From CAZFLY01 sp964519995 (lineage in GTDB: Bacteria; Planctomycetota; Phycisphaerae; Sedimentisphaerales; Anaerobacaceae): a stretch of DNA of 39,416 bases. Positions within the stretch are counted from its first letter, which is position 1, and the number at the start of each line of letters is the position of its first letter. A model generated the notes under the pieces. It did not search any database. It saw nothing but the letters and a program-made list of their open reading frames with translations, and had not been told where the DNA came from. The position numbers and the translations under genes were made by a program. Location: contig CAZFLY010000024.1 of the NCBI GenBank assembly GCA_964519995.1, forward strand, positions 1 to 39,416, read 5' to 3'. Positions 8,874 to 17,433 of the stretch are shown here, piece after piece.

Positions 8874-10415
8874 TCAAGGCCTGAAATACACTTCGAGGTT
8901 ACTTCTATAAGGTACCATTTTCCAGTCCGATTTGACGACCGCTCTGAGACGTTCTTCAAGAAACGAAAAACGCCATGGTTCCACACCGAGTATGACGGCC
9001 GATGGCGGAGACTTCCGGATTAGTTCGGCCAGCGAGTCTGGTCCAACAGTGTGTGTGACTGACTGTTCGGCTGGTGACATGAAATCAGCAAACCTATAAG
9101 CGATTGATCCAGCAGACAGTTCAGTATAGATCTTGCCACCTCCCTCCAGAACAAGCAGGGGAGCCAAGGTGAGTATACGCTTAGGCTCTTTCGTTTTTTG
9201 TACAATATCTATTGCGGCCTTGTGCTGTTTAAGCGGCACCCATCTTGCCGGCACCAATATCACAGACATCCTTGACAGCACAACAGGGCGAAACAGCACT
9301 GCTAATAGTGCACAGCTTACGATGATACCAAATGCTCTTTTGAAATGCTTACCAGAATGACTTTCATCAGCCAACCTCTTTAGAGATGCCAAGGGATAGA
9401 CAAAACCAACAATTATGAAAGGAACAGGGACAGCTAAATACTGTCGCCACATTGTTGGCGGTAAAAAAGCAACTATGAAAAGCACCAGCGGCAGCAGGGT
9501 GGCAAGTATCATATTTCCCAACGGGCATACGGTCAGTTTGCGACAGTGGCGGTAAAATACAACACAAAGATAGACAGCAATCACGATAAGAACAAAATAA
9601 CCAGGCTTGCTGGCATAAGTAAATAACAATCCAAGCTTGTTGTGAGCAATGCCCATATCGTGCAACCATTTGCTATTAAGCATCGGCATCCGTACTACGT
9701 TTAGAAAAAACGCTTGTGGCGTTTTCACTATGAGCCAGATCGGCCAAATCAAAACAACGGTCATCGCGAGTACGAACGGCAGAATGTTTCTGAGTCTTTC
9801 CCTTGCCGACGCTGCCGGCTGAGTCAAAAAGGCTATAAAGAACAGTAACTCCACAAGTGCCGTGGTCACCCGCATACAACTGGCCAAGGTCAGCAAAGCA
9901 CCCATGGCAGCGATTCGCAAGTATTTGTATCTACAGGCAAAATCAACAGATATGAATAAAAGAAAAGACAACATTACACACAAAACGACAACATCGTGGT
10001 TCCAAGCGTAACCATTAGTATAATCGACAAGCGGATTAAATACATAAAGCAAGACGCCAGTTAATCCCAGTAGAACTCCACTTGAGGAGTACTGTGAAAA
10101 GACTCGACGATAAATTACCAGAATACAAACCATAACACCTATGTCACAAAGAACAGAAACTGCTCTGCCTGTGAACAAGTAATATTTTGTATCCATGAAT
10201 TTGAATAAAACTGAATACAACAGTGGATGGTAAGGCAGTTGGGCCACGTATGAAAAATCCTTGTAGACAGTTTGACCCTGGGCCATCAGAACACCGGCAG
10301 TACAGTACATTTGCTCATCACGGCTGGCCTGCTTGGTCATGCTGTTTGCAAACAGGCAAAATGAGAGTACTAAAAGAGTAAGAGCAGTAACTACACTGAG
10401 GAATTTTTGTAACAT
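8874..10415 (-). CDS. Multi-spanning membrane protein, GT-C/PMT-like glycosyltransferase candidate
   Basis: About 513 residues with some 11-12 hydrophobic segments and a soluble C-terminal domain of roughly 120 residues. After the first helix lies an acidic pair, D33-E34 (ASRDEQMY), in the first outer loop, which matches the position of the catalytic acidic residue in GT-C enzymes such as family 39 (PMT_2/ArnT-like). These transfer sugars from polyprenyl carriers outside the membrane. The frame opens at a TTG inside the preceding gene, but the ATG at 10415, 37 bp after that gene's stop, gives a clean membrane start. Substrate is unknown, and the assignment rests on topology and the DE pair only. 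Confidence 0.65.
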   Translation of the reverse strand: MLQKFLSVVTALTLLVLSFCLFANSMTKQASRDEQMYCTAGVLMAQGQTVYKDFSYVAQLPYHPLLYSVLFKFMDTKYYLFTGRAVSVLCDIGVMVCILVIYRRVFSQYSSSGVLLGLTGVLLYVFNPLVDYTNGYAWNHDVVVLCVMLSFLLFISVDFACRYKYLRIAAMGALLTLASCMRVTTALVELLFFIAFLTQPAASARERLRNILPFVLAMTVVLIWPIWLIVKTPQAFFLNVVRMPMLNSKWLHDMGIAHNKLGLLFTYASKPGYFVLIVIAVYLCVVFYRHCRKLTVCPLGNMILATLLPLVLFIVAFLPPTMWRQYLAVPVPFIIVGFVYPLASLKRLADESHSGKHFKRAFGIIVSCALLAVLFRPVVLSRMSVILVPARWVPLKQHKAAIDIVQKTKEPKRILTLAPLLVLEGGGKIYTELSAGSIAYRFADFMSPAEQSVTHTVGPDSLAELIRKSPPSAVILGVEPWRFSFLEERLRAVVKSDWKMVPYRSNLEVYFRP

Positions 10416-10452
10416 CCGATTGCTTTCGTTCGAGTATGACTGTGTGGGCTGC

Positions 10453-11463
10453 TTACCATTCAGCCAATTCCCCGAATACCTCCTCAACAAGGTCTTTCAT
10501 CGTTACAATGCCGAGAATTCTTTCTCGGCCAGTAGGACCGATTCTTGTAATAAGGACGATCTTAAGGTTTTCCTTTTGCATAATATTTATTGCATCGGTG
10601 AGAGTTGTATCCGCATTGAGCTTTCGGATCGGCTTTATGAAACTATGCAAGTTTGTGAACTGCTCTAATGAGCTGAGAGTTTCATAGATATTTACGAAAC
10701 CAGATATGTTTGCCGATGTGCCATCAAATACCAGCAAACGCGTGTAGGCACAGCTCTTTAGTTTATTAAGCAAAACTGAACGGTCACAATTCATATCAAC
10801 CATTTCAACCCCGGTAATAGGAATCATCACAGACCTTACTTGAACATGCGGGATGTTAACAACACGATGTATCATTTCAGCCTGGATGGGGCTAACGATT
10901 CCTTCCTCTCGCGTGTCCCTCAGAATCGCCTCGACCTGATGTCTTTTGGAGGCAGCTATCATCATAACTTTCGGCGGGACATAGGTTCTTGTTACTCGGG
11001 TTAAAATGCCGGAGAGAAATCTGAGTAGCGGCACTACACCGGACCAGACAAAAAGCTTGTGCGATGTGTATAGGATCAGTGAAACATATGGCATGAGTAA
11101 ATCAGCTCGGTAAAAGAATACGTTTTTGGGAATCATTTCCGAGAACACGAAAAGAACCGGTGCAATCGTAATTGCGGTGAGCAAAGTGGCACTCTTAGTC
11201 CCTAACTTGTTTAGCAATATGATCGTAACAATGCTAGTTACAAAGTATTGGGCAAGGTTCATTCCAAGAAGCATAGATATAAGCTGAGCACCGCTATCGT
11301 GCATCACCTTTCCAAGTATGATGAATGACAAGCGTTTCTTTTCGATACCGAGACGCAGGCGAAGCCTGCTTAACGTGTACAGACCCGTTTCGGCGCCGGC
11401 GAAAAGGCCGGCAAGCGCAACGAAAAACACCACCGCCAATGCTAAAACTGCACTATTGATCAT
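10453..11463 (-). CDS. CNNM/CBS-domain membrane protein lacking the CorC/HlyC domain
   Basis: The 336-residue protein has an N-terminal CNNM (DUF21) transmembrane domain (about 1-180, starting FFVALAGLFAGAETGLYTLS, with the PKNVFFYRAD segment) and a CBS pair (about 190-330: RSVMIPITGVEMVD and ILGIVTMKDLVEEVFGEL). The family includes Mg2+/Co2+ exporters and so-called hemolysin proteins. Unlike its upstream neighbour it stops right after the CBS pair, so the C-terminal CorC/HlyC domain is absent. Its start overlaps the end of the upstream paralogue by 11 bp, indicating coupled translation and perhaps a heterodimer. Confidence 0.88.
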   Translation of the reverse strand: MINSAVLALAVVFFVALAGLFAGAETGLYTLSRLRLRLGIEKKRLSFIILGKVMHDSGAQLISMLLGMNLAQYFVTSIVTIILLNKLGTKSATLLTAITIAPVLFVFSEMIPKNVFFYRADLLMPYVSLILYTSHKLFVWSGVVPLLRFLSGILTRVTRTYVPPKVMMIAASKRHQVEAILRDTREEGIVSPIQAEMIHRVVNIPHVQVRSVMIPITGVEMVDMNCDRSVLLNKLKSCAYTRLLVFDGTSANISGFVNIYETLSSLEQFTNLHSFIKPIRKLNADTTLTDAINIMQKENLKIVLITRIGPTGRERILGIVTMKDLVEEVFGELAEW

Positions 11464-12721
11464 CAGCCTGCAATGGTTCTATGGTTAGTATTAGGCTCTT
11501 TATTCTGTGTCTCTGCACGCTCTCTACGGTAAACTTCAGGTTTCTAAGGCACGCTGAATCTCCCGGCTTTGGTATTCGACCGAGCAGAACCATAACTAAT
11601 CCACCGACCGTGGCGACCCGTGTTTCTGCCGGACTTATCCCGAATACTTCGGCCCATTCACGGATAGCCAGGTTGCCTGTTAACCGATATTGAAAAGGTC
11701 CGATTTTTTCGATAGGCTCAATACCATCATCCGGTTCAGCTTCGCCGAATAACTCTTCCGCGATATCCTCCAGACTAACCGAACCCGTAATACCACCATA
11801 TTCGTCAACAACTACCGCCATATCCGTTTTAGTCTTGCGGAAGAACTCTAACAAAGATTCAACCGATTTTTGTTCGGGTACAAAGTGTACCGGTTGAACG
11901 ACTTTATCTAACGATGTGCCCGTTCGTAAAAGTAGCTGTCGGAGATGCACAATACCGACCACATTGTCAATCGTCCTAACATAGACCGGCAGTTTCGTCA
12001 GGTGGTGTTTGTACATGATTTCCCGGGCAGTTTGGACAGTATCTGTGACAGCACAAGCAGGCATATCTACACGCGGCCGCACAACATGACGGACTTTGAG
12101 AAATCCCAGTTCGACAACTTCCGCTAATAGTCTGTTCTCCTCATCGGAAATCAAACCGCGTTTTCTGCTGGCATCTATGAGTGATTTGAATTCACCTATC
12201 GACATAGCTTTGGTCTTCCTTACCGGCCCAAGAAACAAACGCAAAACCGGCTCTAAGATAATAAACCTGAACACAAAACCGAAAGGAGCAAAAACCTGCT
12301 GGCATAATAAAGCCGGTAGGGCAGCAGCGATGCTCAGAGACCTTGAATTCGCGTACGCTATGGACTTGGGCAGTATTTCACCGAACAGTACTAGCACAAC
12401 AAAACTAACGCCAGCAGTAATTGCCGCCGCAGTCAACCCCACTTGCTTACCAACTCTAACAATAAGCACGCTTGCAACAGCATAATACAAAACATTAACG
12501 CACATGTTTCCAAATAATAAACAATTGAGTAGCTGGCTGGGCTTTTTCAACAACTTCACAACGAGGTTTTGCAGCTTGTGCGTGGACTCCTGCAGCAGCC
12601 GAATCTGCCTGCGTGTGAGATTGAAAAACGCCGTCTCAGAACCTGAAAAAAACGCTGAGCCGGCCAGCAGCGACAGTAGCAAAACAAAGTGGCCAATATT
12701 CTGATACATCAGGGCCGACAT
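11453..12721 (-). CDS. CNNM/CBS/CorC-HlyC membrane protein (Mg2+/Co2+ transporter-like)
   Basis: The 422-residue protein has the full architecture: CNNM domain with four hydrophobic segments (AGSAFFSGSETAFFNLTRRQ at about 21-40, GEILPKSIAYANS), a CBS pair (about 210-330, with MAVVVDEYGGITGSVSLEDI), and a CorC/HlyC C-terminal domain (about 345-420). The acidic and polar residues of the GSETA segment are typical of CNNM divalent-cation transporters. It starts one base after the histidine kinase stop and overlaps the next CNNM gene by 11 bp, so all three are probably one transcription unit. Confidence 0.92.
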   Translation of the reverse strand: MSALMYQNIGHFVLLLSLLAGSAFFSGSETAFFNLTRRQIRLLQESTHKLQNLVVKLLKKPSQLLNCLLFGNMCVNVLYYAVASVLIVRVGKQVGLTAAAITAGVSFVVLVLFGEILPKSIAYANSRSLSIAAALPALLCQQVFAPFGFVFRFIILEPVLRLFLGPVRKTKAMSIGEFKSLIDASRKRGLISDEENRLLAEVVELGFLKVRHVVRPRVDMPACAVTDTVQTAREIMYKHHLTKLPVYVRTIDNVVGIVHLRQLLLRTGTSLDKVVQPVHFVPEQKSVESLLEFFRKTKTDMAVVVDEYGGITGSVSLEDIAEELFGEAEPDDGIEPIEKIGPFQYRLTGNLAIREWAEVFGISPAETRVATVGGLVMVLLGRIPKPGDSACLRNLKFTVESVQRHRIKSLILTIEPLQADDQ

Positions 12722-12722
12722 A

Positions 12723-13514
12723 TTAGCTACTACCTGACTGTGGTTTGGGCAGGTTTATCTTAAACACAGTTCCTTTTAAAGGCTGAGAATCGACAGAAAT
12801 CCGACCATTATGAGCGTCTATTATTTTTTTGCAAAATGCAAGGCCAAGCCCGCCGGCATAGCGCTGCGATGACGTGCTTTTTTCCACCTTGGTAGTAAAA
12901 AAGGCCTCAAAAATGTTTTTTAGATGAGCCGACTCAATGCCACTACCGGTATCAGCAACTTCTATATGAATAGCTTCGTCGTCCTGCCGAGAGCGGATTT
13001 TAAGAATACCACCCTTCGGCAACATGGCATCACGCGCATTAAGAATCAGGTTCATAAGAACCTGTTGAATCTGAACAGGCACGACACGGATTACCAGGTC
13101 CTGAGGAATCTCAATCTCAACGGTTATTCCATCCTTAACAAAGTCCCGGCACAGGCCACTAAATACGTCCTTAACGAGGGTAATTAGTTGAATATCTTTT
13201 TTTTCTTGCTTCTGTCCGTTTCCCAGCGCGAGCATGCTCTCGGTAACCTTTGAGGCATGTAGGCAGGTTCGCACAGTCTTTTCCAGCGCCTTTGTAGCCA
13301 AAGATTTATCGGTAGGATTCTTAAGGGCAAGATCTGCGTAGTTGGCCAAAGGCGTAAGCAAATTGTTGATCTCGTGGGCTATCATGCAGGTGATCGAGCC
13401 TATATTGGCCAGCGGCTGCAACTTAAGATTTTGGGATTCCAGTACACTGAATCGCTGATGCTGATTAGCAAGATGTCTGTGTAGGGAACGACGCTTTTCA
13501 ATAATACTTGTCAA
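12723..13514 (-). CDS. Soluble histidine kinase without an obvious sensor domain
   Basis: The 263-residue kinase has a short N-terminal helix, an H-box with His47 (MIAHEINNLLTPL), an N-box (LMNLILNARDAM), G1 (DTGSGI), F (FEAFFTTK) and G2 (GGLGLAFCKKI). It should autophosphorylate His47 and pass phosphate to a response regulator. There is no membrane segment and only about 35 residues before the H-box, so input must come from another protein or a coiled coil. The start is TTG at 13514, with a strong AGGAG site about 7 bp upstream and no nearby ATG. A single-domain response regulator lies divergently at 14211 and is a candidate partner. The gene is tightly linked to the CNNM pair. Confidence 0.9.
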   Translation of the reverse strand: MTSIIEKRRSLHRHLANQHQRFSVLESQNLKLQPLANIGSITCMIAHEINNLLTPLANYADLALKNPTDKSLATKALEKTVRTCLHASKVTESMLALGNGQKQEKKDIQLITLVKDVFSGLCRDFVKDGITVEIEIPQDLVIRVVPVQIQQVLMNLILNARDAMLPKGGILKIRSRQDDEAIHIEVADTGSGIESAHLKNIFEAFFTTKVEKSTSSQRYAGGLGLAFCKKIIDAHNGRISVDSQPLKGTVFKINLPKPQSGSS

Positions 13515-13691
13515 TGTTTGACTCCTGTTATAAAATTTAGTATGAATTTGTTGTACGTTATTATCTGATACAAATTGTTGAGCTACAAGTATCTATATCG
13601 ACCTTTATCGCGATTTTCCTTGAATCATGATTTGTTGAAAAAAACCGGCTACATGAATTAAACGTGCCACTACGGCCTATACATATAAAAA

Positions 13692-13958
13692 ATGGATGAA
13701 CAACGTATTCTGGAAGAACTTTTAGTGCTTCTTGAGGCGAACAACATTACTGTTCGTAATGAGCCGCTCGGTGGCAGCGGTGGAGGTCTATGCACCATAA
13801 AGGGCCAACACATCTTCTTTGTGGATACGCAGGCTTCTTCGGTTGCCGTTGCAGAGATATGTGCCGAGGCCATCTGGAATCTGCTGGACATCGAGGCGAT
13901 GTACCTAAAGCCGGGTGTACGTCAATTTATCGAGAATTATATTCAAAGGAGCACTTGA
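13692..13958 (+). CDS. Small conserved-looking protein of unknown function
   Basis: The 88-residue acidic protein has an N-terminal helix (EQRILEELLVLLEAN), a glycine-rich turn (LGGSGGGLC), a short hydrophobic strand (HIFFVDT) and a helical C-terminus (VAEICAEAIWNLL). The pattern suggests a small soluble alpha/beta protein. No Shine-Dalgarno site is obvious before the ATG. It is divergent from the histidine kinase gene (177 bp) and upstream of the response regulator, but a functional link is only positional. I do not recognise the family with confidence. Confidence 0.65.
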   Translation: MDEQRILEELLVLLEANNITVRNEPLGGSGGGLCTIKGQHIFFVDTQASSVAVAEICAEAIWNLLDIEAMYLKPGVRQFIENYIQRST

Positions 13959-13994
13959 TTATGACGGAAAAAAGTGGCTATAACGGTTGGTGAT

Positions 13995-14180
13995 ATGTAT
14001 CAGGTTCTCGAAGTTTGGCACTCATATTATCGTATAAATGAGAATGGTCTGGAGGTTAATTTCATTGAGACTTAGGCAAATAAAGAATATCATTCAAAAG
14101 AGGGCTATCCCTGTGTATCGGACGTTTTGGTTAAGAATACAAGGACAGCAATCATGAAAGCTCTCGGCAAGAATAATTGA
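13995..14180 (+). pseudogene. Small ORF broken by one in-frame TAG
   Basis: From the ATG at 13995 (preceded by GGTGAT) the frame runs 26 codons to a TAG at 14073-14075, then continues open for 34 more codons to a TGA at 14178-14180. The second half (for example EGYPCVSDVLVKN) has a protein-like composition. It could be a decayed gene of about 61 residues, or two unrelated chance frames. It occupies most of the gap between the 88-residue gene and the response regulator. Confidence 0.25.
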
Positions 14181-14210
14181 TCCTTATGAGCATAGTGGGA
14201 GAAATTGGTT

Positions 14211-14714
14211 ATGAGCCGACTGAATCCGAAGATGGAGTTAGAAAAGACACCCACAGTGCTGGTTGTTGATGATAACCAGCAAAATCTGGAACTTTTACAG
14301 GCATATCTGGAGGACGTGAATTGCAAAACAATCCCGGCACACGACGGATTAGAAGCATTGGAAATCGTAGCCAAACAACCAACTGACTTAATCTTACTTG
14401 ACGTTATGATGCCGAAAATAAGCGGTTTCGAGGTATGTAAAAAACTTAAAAGCAATCCCAAAACGAGTGATATCCCTATAATTATGGTCACGGCACTTAA
14501 TGAATTTAGAGATATCGAACGAGGTATTGACTCGGGTACGGATGATTTCATCAGCAAGCCTGTCAATAAACTTGAGCTTTTAACGCGCGTTAAAACTATG
14601 CTCAAACTAAAACATCTCAGTGACAAGCTCGAACGTACGCTCGCATATCTCAGTGATATAGAGAAACAGGTTCAGGTGGCAAAATCGGAACCGGAGACGC
14701 AGCAGGCACTCTAA
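14211..14714 (+). CDS. Single-domain response regulator (CheY/PleD-type receiver)
   Basis: The 167-residue protein is a receiver domain with all key residues: acidic pair D20-D21, phospho-acceptor D64 (LILLDVMMP), T94 (MVTALNE) and K116 (ISKPVN). The text around GIDSGTDDFISKPVN resembles receivers of PleD-like and multi-sensor systems. A helical C-terminal tail of about 35 residues (LKHLSDKLERTLAYLSDIE) is coiled-coil-like and has no recognised output domain, so it probably works by protein contact. The ATG at 14211 with GGGAG 9 bp upstream is preferred over the TTG at 14205. The divergent histidine kinase is a plausible partner. Confidence 0.92.
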   Translation: MSRLNPKMELEKTPTVLVVDDNQQNLELLQAYLEDVNCKTIPAHDGLEALEIVAKQPTDLILLDVMMPKISGFEVCKKLKSNPKTSDIPIIMVTALNEFRDIERGIDSGTDDFISKPVNKLELLTRVKTMLKLKHLSDKLERTLAYLSDIEKQVQVAKSEPETQQAL

Positions 14715-14952
14715 CCTGTCGTTGCTGCCAAAGCACATGCAACAAAGCCTGACTTGGCAGTGGGGGGGGTAAAAACCCGATAACCGGTCATCAGAGTCGA
14801 AACAATCCCTACAGTACACACAACTGCCCCATCTGCAGAACAAAGTAAACAGCGAACTACATAACCGTGCAGATATGTCTTAACAAACCTTTGTACTTTG
14901 TCGATATGTTCTTAAAAATTGATATAAAACAATATTATATCGAGAGCGAGGG

Positions 14953-16557
14953 ATGAGCAAATTGCTGGAAATTCTTGGCAGGGGGGTTGCGGTTGATACA
15001 ACTGAGCTGATTTGGCACTGGCTAAAAGCAATTACACCACCGAAGGATCACGAAACAGAGCAACACCATCAGCTCATTAACATCATTAACTCGCTAGGCG
15101 AAATGAAGATCGAGGCAGCTCAGGAGCAGCTAAGACTTTATCTTTTTGAAAATCCCTCCTGTACACGCGGACGCATGGCAGCAGCAGCATTATGTCTTCA
15201 CCACAACCGATTAGATGAAGCAGTCGAAGAGTTAAATTCGGTCTACATGAGGCAACCCAGCAACACAATGGCTCTTTATGCGCTTGGACATTGCTACGAG
15301 CGGCTCGGCAAAGAATCTCAGGCAGTTGAGTTCTATCAAGACTGCCTGAAATTTAAGGATTATTTGCAGCCTCCGGCGCAGAGATTGGCCGCAATCTACT
15401 TCAAAAATGGAAAATTGGAACAAACCATAGACCAATATGAGCTGCTCAAGAAGCACCATCCGGACGATATGTCAACCCTTGTGTCATTAGGGTATCTATA
15501 CATCGCTGGTGCCAAATATACCAAAGCCATTGAGACGTTCAACACCGCCATTCTTATACACCCTGACACCTTTATGATTGAAGATGAATACCTGGAGCAG
15601 CTTATCCGTGATGGGCAATTGTACGAGGCACTCACCTATATTGAAAGTTTGCTCGAACAGTGGCCGAATAGACCTGAACTGCTTGCCAGCCAAGCAGATA
15701 TGCTGATCATATTGGGGGATACGACGGAGGCCATCTCCAAATATAAACAAGCATTGGATATTTGCCCTGACTTTCTGGAGGCGACGATAAAGCTGGGCAC
15801 GCAATACCTGAAAATAGATGCTGGTCAGCTCGCTGCTGAACAATTCAACAGAGCTGTCGATATAAATGATAAAATCGTTGATGCTTATATTGGTCTTGCA
15901 ACAGCCCAAAATCTTGCCGGAAGTACATCAGACGCCCTTACTACGCTGTCTCTTGCAGCCGCAATTCAACCAAACAGCTCGCTACTGTTCGCTCAGACAG
16001 CTATGCTCATATTCAAGGCCGCTCATGCCAACACTATGCATCTCTATGGATCCTACAAAGATACTCAACTATTGAAAATTATTATCGATGCCCACCGACA
16101 TCAAATATCTGCTAAGCCTCGCGATCCTGCCCTATATTACAGACTCGGCGTTCTACTTATGAGTACTCCTTATTTTCAAGCAGCTACTGATTCATTTCGT
16201 TCGGCACTTGAATTAAATACTATGTACGCCAGAGCTCGAACAAAGCTTTGTATTTGCCTATTCCTAAGTGGTAGAAACAAGGAGGCTTTGGACCATCTAA
16301 TTCCCCCCAAACATCTGACACCCAATACACTCCATCTTCATTATAAAATATCTCTTCTTTATTGTGATAAGGCTAAGTTTGCCTCATCGCTTTTAAATCT
16401 TCACAGACAAATGTTGAATAATCTTATCCAAACCGATACTCCCGCCAATATATATGTAGTTCTTGAAAATCTTGATTTAGTGGACACAGTATCTTCAATG
16501 TGGCAAAATCTTAACGATATTGCCAAAAATTCAGACAATATCAATATTAAGGACTAA
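14953..16557 (+). CDS. Tetratricopeptide repeat protein
   Basis: The 534-residue protein consists largely of TPR units from about residue 70 to 500. Clear ones include the segments containing ALYALGHCYERLGKESQAVE, LVSLGYLYIAGAKYTKAIE, QADMLIILGDTTEAISKYKQ and YYRLGVLLMSTPYFQAATDS. No signal peptide or membrane helix is seen, so it is likely cytoplasmic and a scaffold. The N-terminal 60 residues are non-repetitive. It is 238 bp downstream of the response regulator on the same strand and may serve the same signalling pathway, but no partner is visible in the sequence. Confidence 0.88.
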   Translation: MSKLLEILGRGVAVDTTELIWHWLKAITPPKDHETEQHHQLINIINSLGEMKIEAAQEQLRLYLFENPSCTRGRMAAAALCLHHNRLDEAVEELNSVYMRQPSNTMALYALGHCYERLGKESQAVEFYQDCLKFKDYLQPPAQRLAAIYFKNGKLEQTIDQYELLKKHHPDDMSTLVSLGYLYIAGAKYTKAIETFNTAILIHPDTFMIEDEYLEQLIRDGQLYEALTYIESLLEQWPNRPELLASQADMLIILGDTTEAISKYKQALDICPDFLEATIKLGTQYLKIDAGQLAAEQFNRAVDINDKIVDAYIGLATAQNLAGSTSDALTTLSLAAAIQPNSSLLFAQTAMLIFKAAHANTMHLYGSYKDTQLLKIIIDAHRHQISAKPRDPALYYRLGVLLMSTPYFQAATDSFRSALELNTMYARARTKLCICLFLSGRNKEALDHLIPPKHLTPNTLHLHYKISLLYCDKAKFASSLLNLHRQMLNNLIQTDTPANIYVVLENLDLVDTVSSMWQNLNDIAKNSDNINIKD

Positions 16558-16732
16558 GGCCGGGAAAGTCTATTTTGAATACTGATGATAACTGAATGAA
16601 ACATAACATATCTTATAGGACGTTGGATATAGTTCAACTAAAAGCCTATCAAACCACTTATCTTACACCAAAGGAATTTTTCCTGTATGAGGAAATAGCC
16701 TCCGATAGGAAACTTCATTAGGTTTTGAAAGT

Positions 16733-17374
16733 CTAAAGGCCTGGGAATCGCTCTAAACGGTCTCTAAGAGCTACAGGTTCGCCCAATATCTCGAAATGCA
16801 AAATGGCCTTTCTCAGTGTGTCAAAATCTACGTAATCAGAGGCTGGGTCGAGGGAAAGCTTGATGACGGAAGATTGCGGGCGTGCAAAAGCAGGCTCAAT
16901 ATCAGGGGTTTTCAAAGACTCGTACTCATCGACGAGATGCGGGATCTCGCCAAGGGCGAGCTCAAGCTGGGGAATCTCCGATGGAGGCCCGGCTGCTTTG
17001 GAGAGTTGAGACTGAGGCATTCCAACTGGCTGTTTTTCTTTCGCAGGCAAATTTTCCGTAAGAGGCCTTGGCTGACGGACATTCGCACCAGCCTGTTCAG
17101 GTATGGGGCGATACTGTTTGAACGGGCGAGGCTGCCTGGCGGGAACCTGTCGGGCCTGCCGAGTGGCTTGTCTTTGAGCTCCCCTGCCATATTCGGGCCG
17201 CCTACCTGGGCCGTTGGCAGAAAGTTGCTCCTTATCCTGCTTGTTTTTCTTGGCCTTGAAGACACCACCAAGGGCCCAAAAAACGGCTACTATGACAACG
17301 ATAAGTATGTTCATCCAGCTATCAACGTCATCGTTGCGTGCAGCGAGAATTAGTTGCTCAGTGATACCAATCAT
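16733..17374 (-). CDS. Membrane-anchored protein with Pro/Arg/Gln-rich linker and conserved-looking C-terminus
   Basis: The 213-residue protein has one membrane helix at about 21-40 (ILIVVIVAVFWALGGVF), then a long basic Pro/Gln/Arg-rich linker (about 45-120), and ends with LRKAILHFEILGEPVALRD. A tail of this type (AI...EILG.P.ALR) is, from memory, shared by many planctomycete hypothetical proteins. Function is unknown. It follows floA by 59 bp, so it may localise to the same membrane microdomain. The frame extends to a TTG at 17422, but that extension encodes a REP-like hairpin; the ATG at 17374 is a better start. Confidence 0.7.
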   Translation of the reverse strand: MIGITEQLILAARNDDVDSWMNILIVVIVAVFWALGGVFKAKKNKQDKEQLSANGPGRRPEYGRGAQRQATRQARQVPARQPRPFKQYRPIPEQAGANVRQPRPLTENLPAKEKQPVGMPQSQLSKAAGPPSEIPQLELALGEIPHLVDEYESLKTPDIEPAFARPQSSVIKLSLDPASDYVDFDTLRKAILHFEILGEPVALRDRLERFPGL

Positions 17375-17392
17375 AACCGATTTAGGTACAAA

Positions 17393-17417
17393 CCCCCGGT
17401 AGAACCGGGGGCTAAAT
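17393..17417 (+). repeat. REP-like hairpin, CCCCCGGT stem with CTAAAT tail
   Basis: A perfect 8-bp stem, CCCCCGGT (17393-17400) and ACCGGGGG (17404-17411), with a 3-nt loop and the tail CTAAAT (17412-17417). It lies between floA and the downstream gene and belongs to the repeat family seen at 5032 and 25774. Confidence 0.85.
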
Positions 17418-17433
17418 GACAATAAATCTTAAC

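Noticed and set aside
17374..17422. Upstream TTG start for the membrane-anchored protein
   Set aside because: The extra 16 codons translate the REP-like hairpin at 17393-17417; the ATG at 17374 gives a natural N-terminus.
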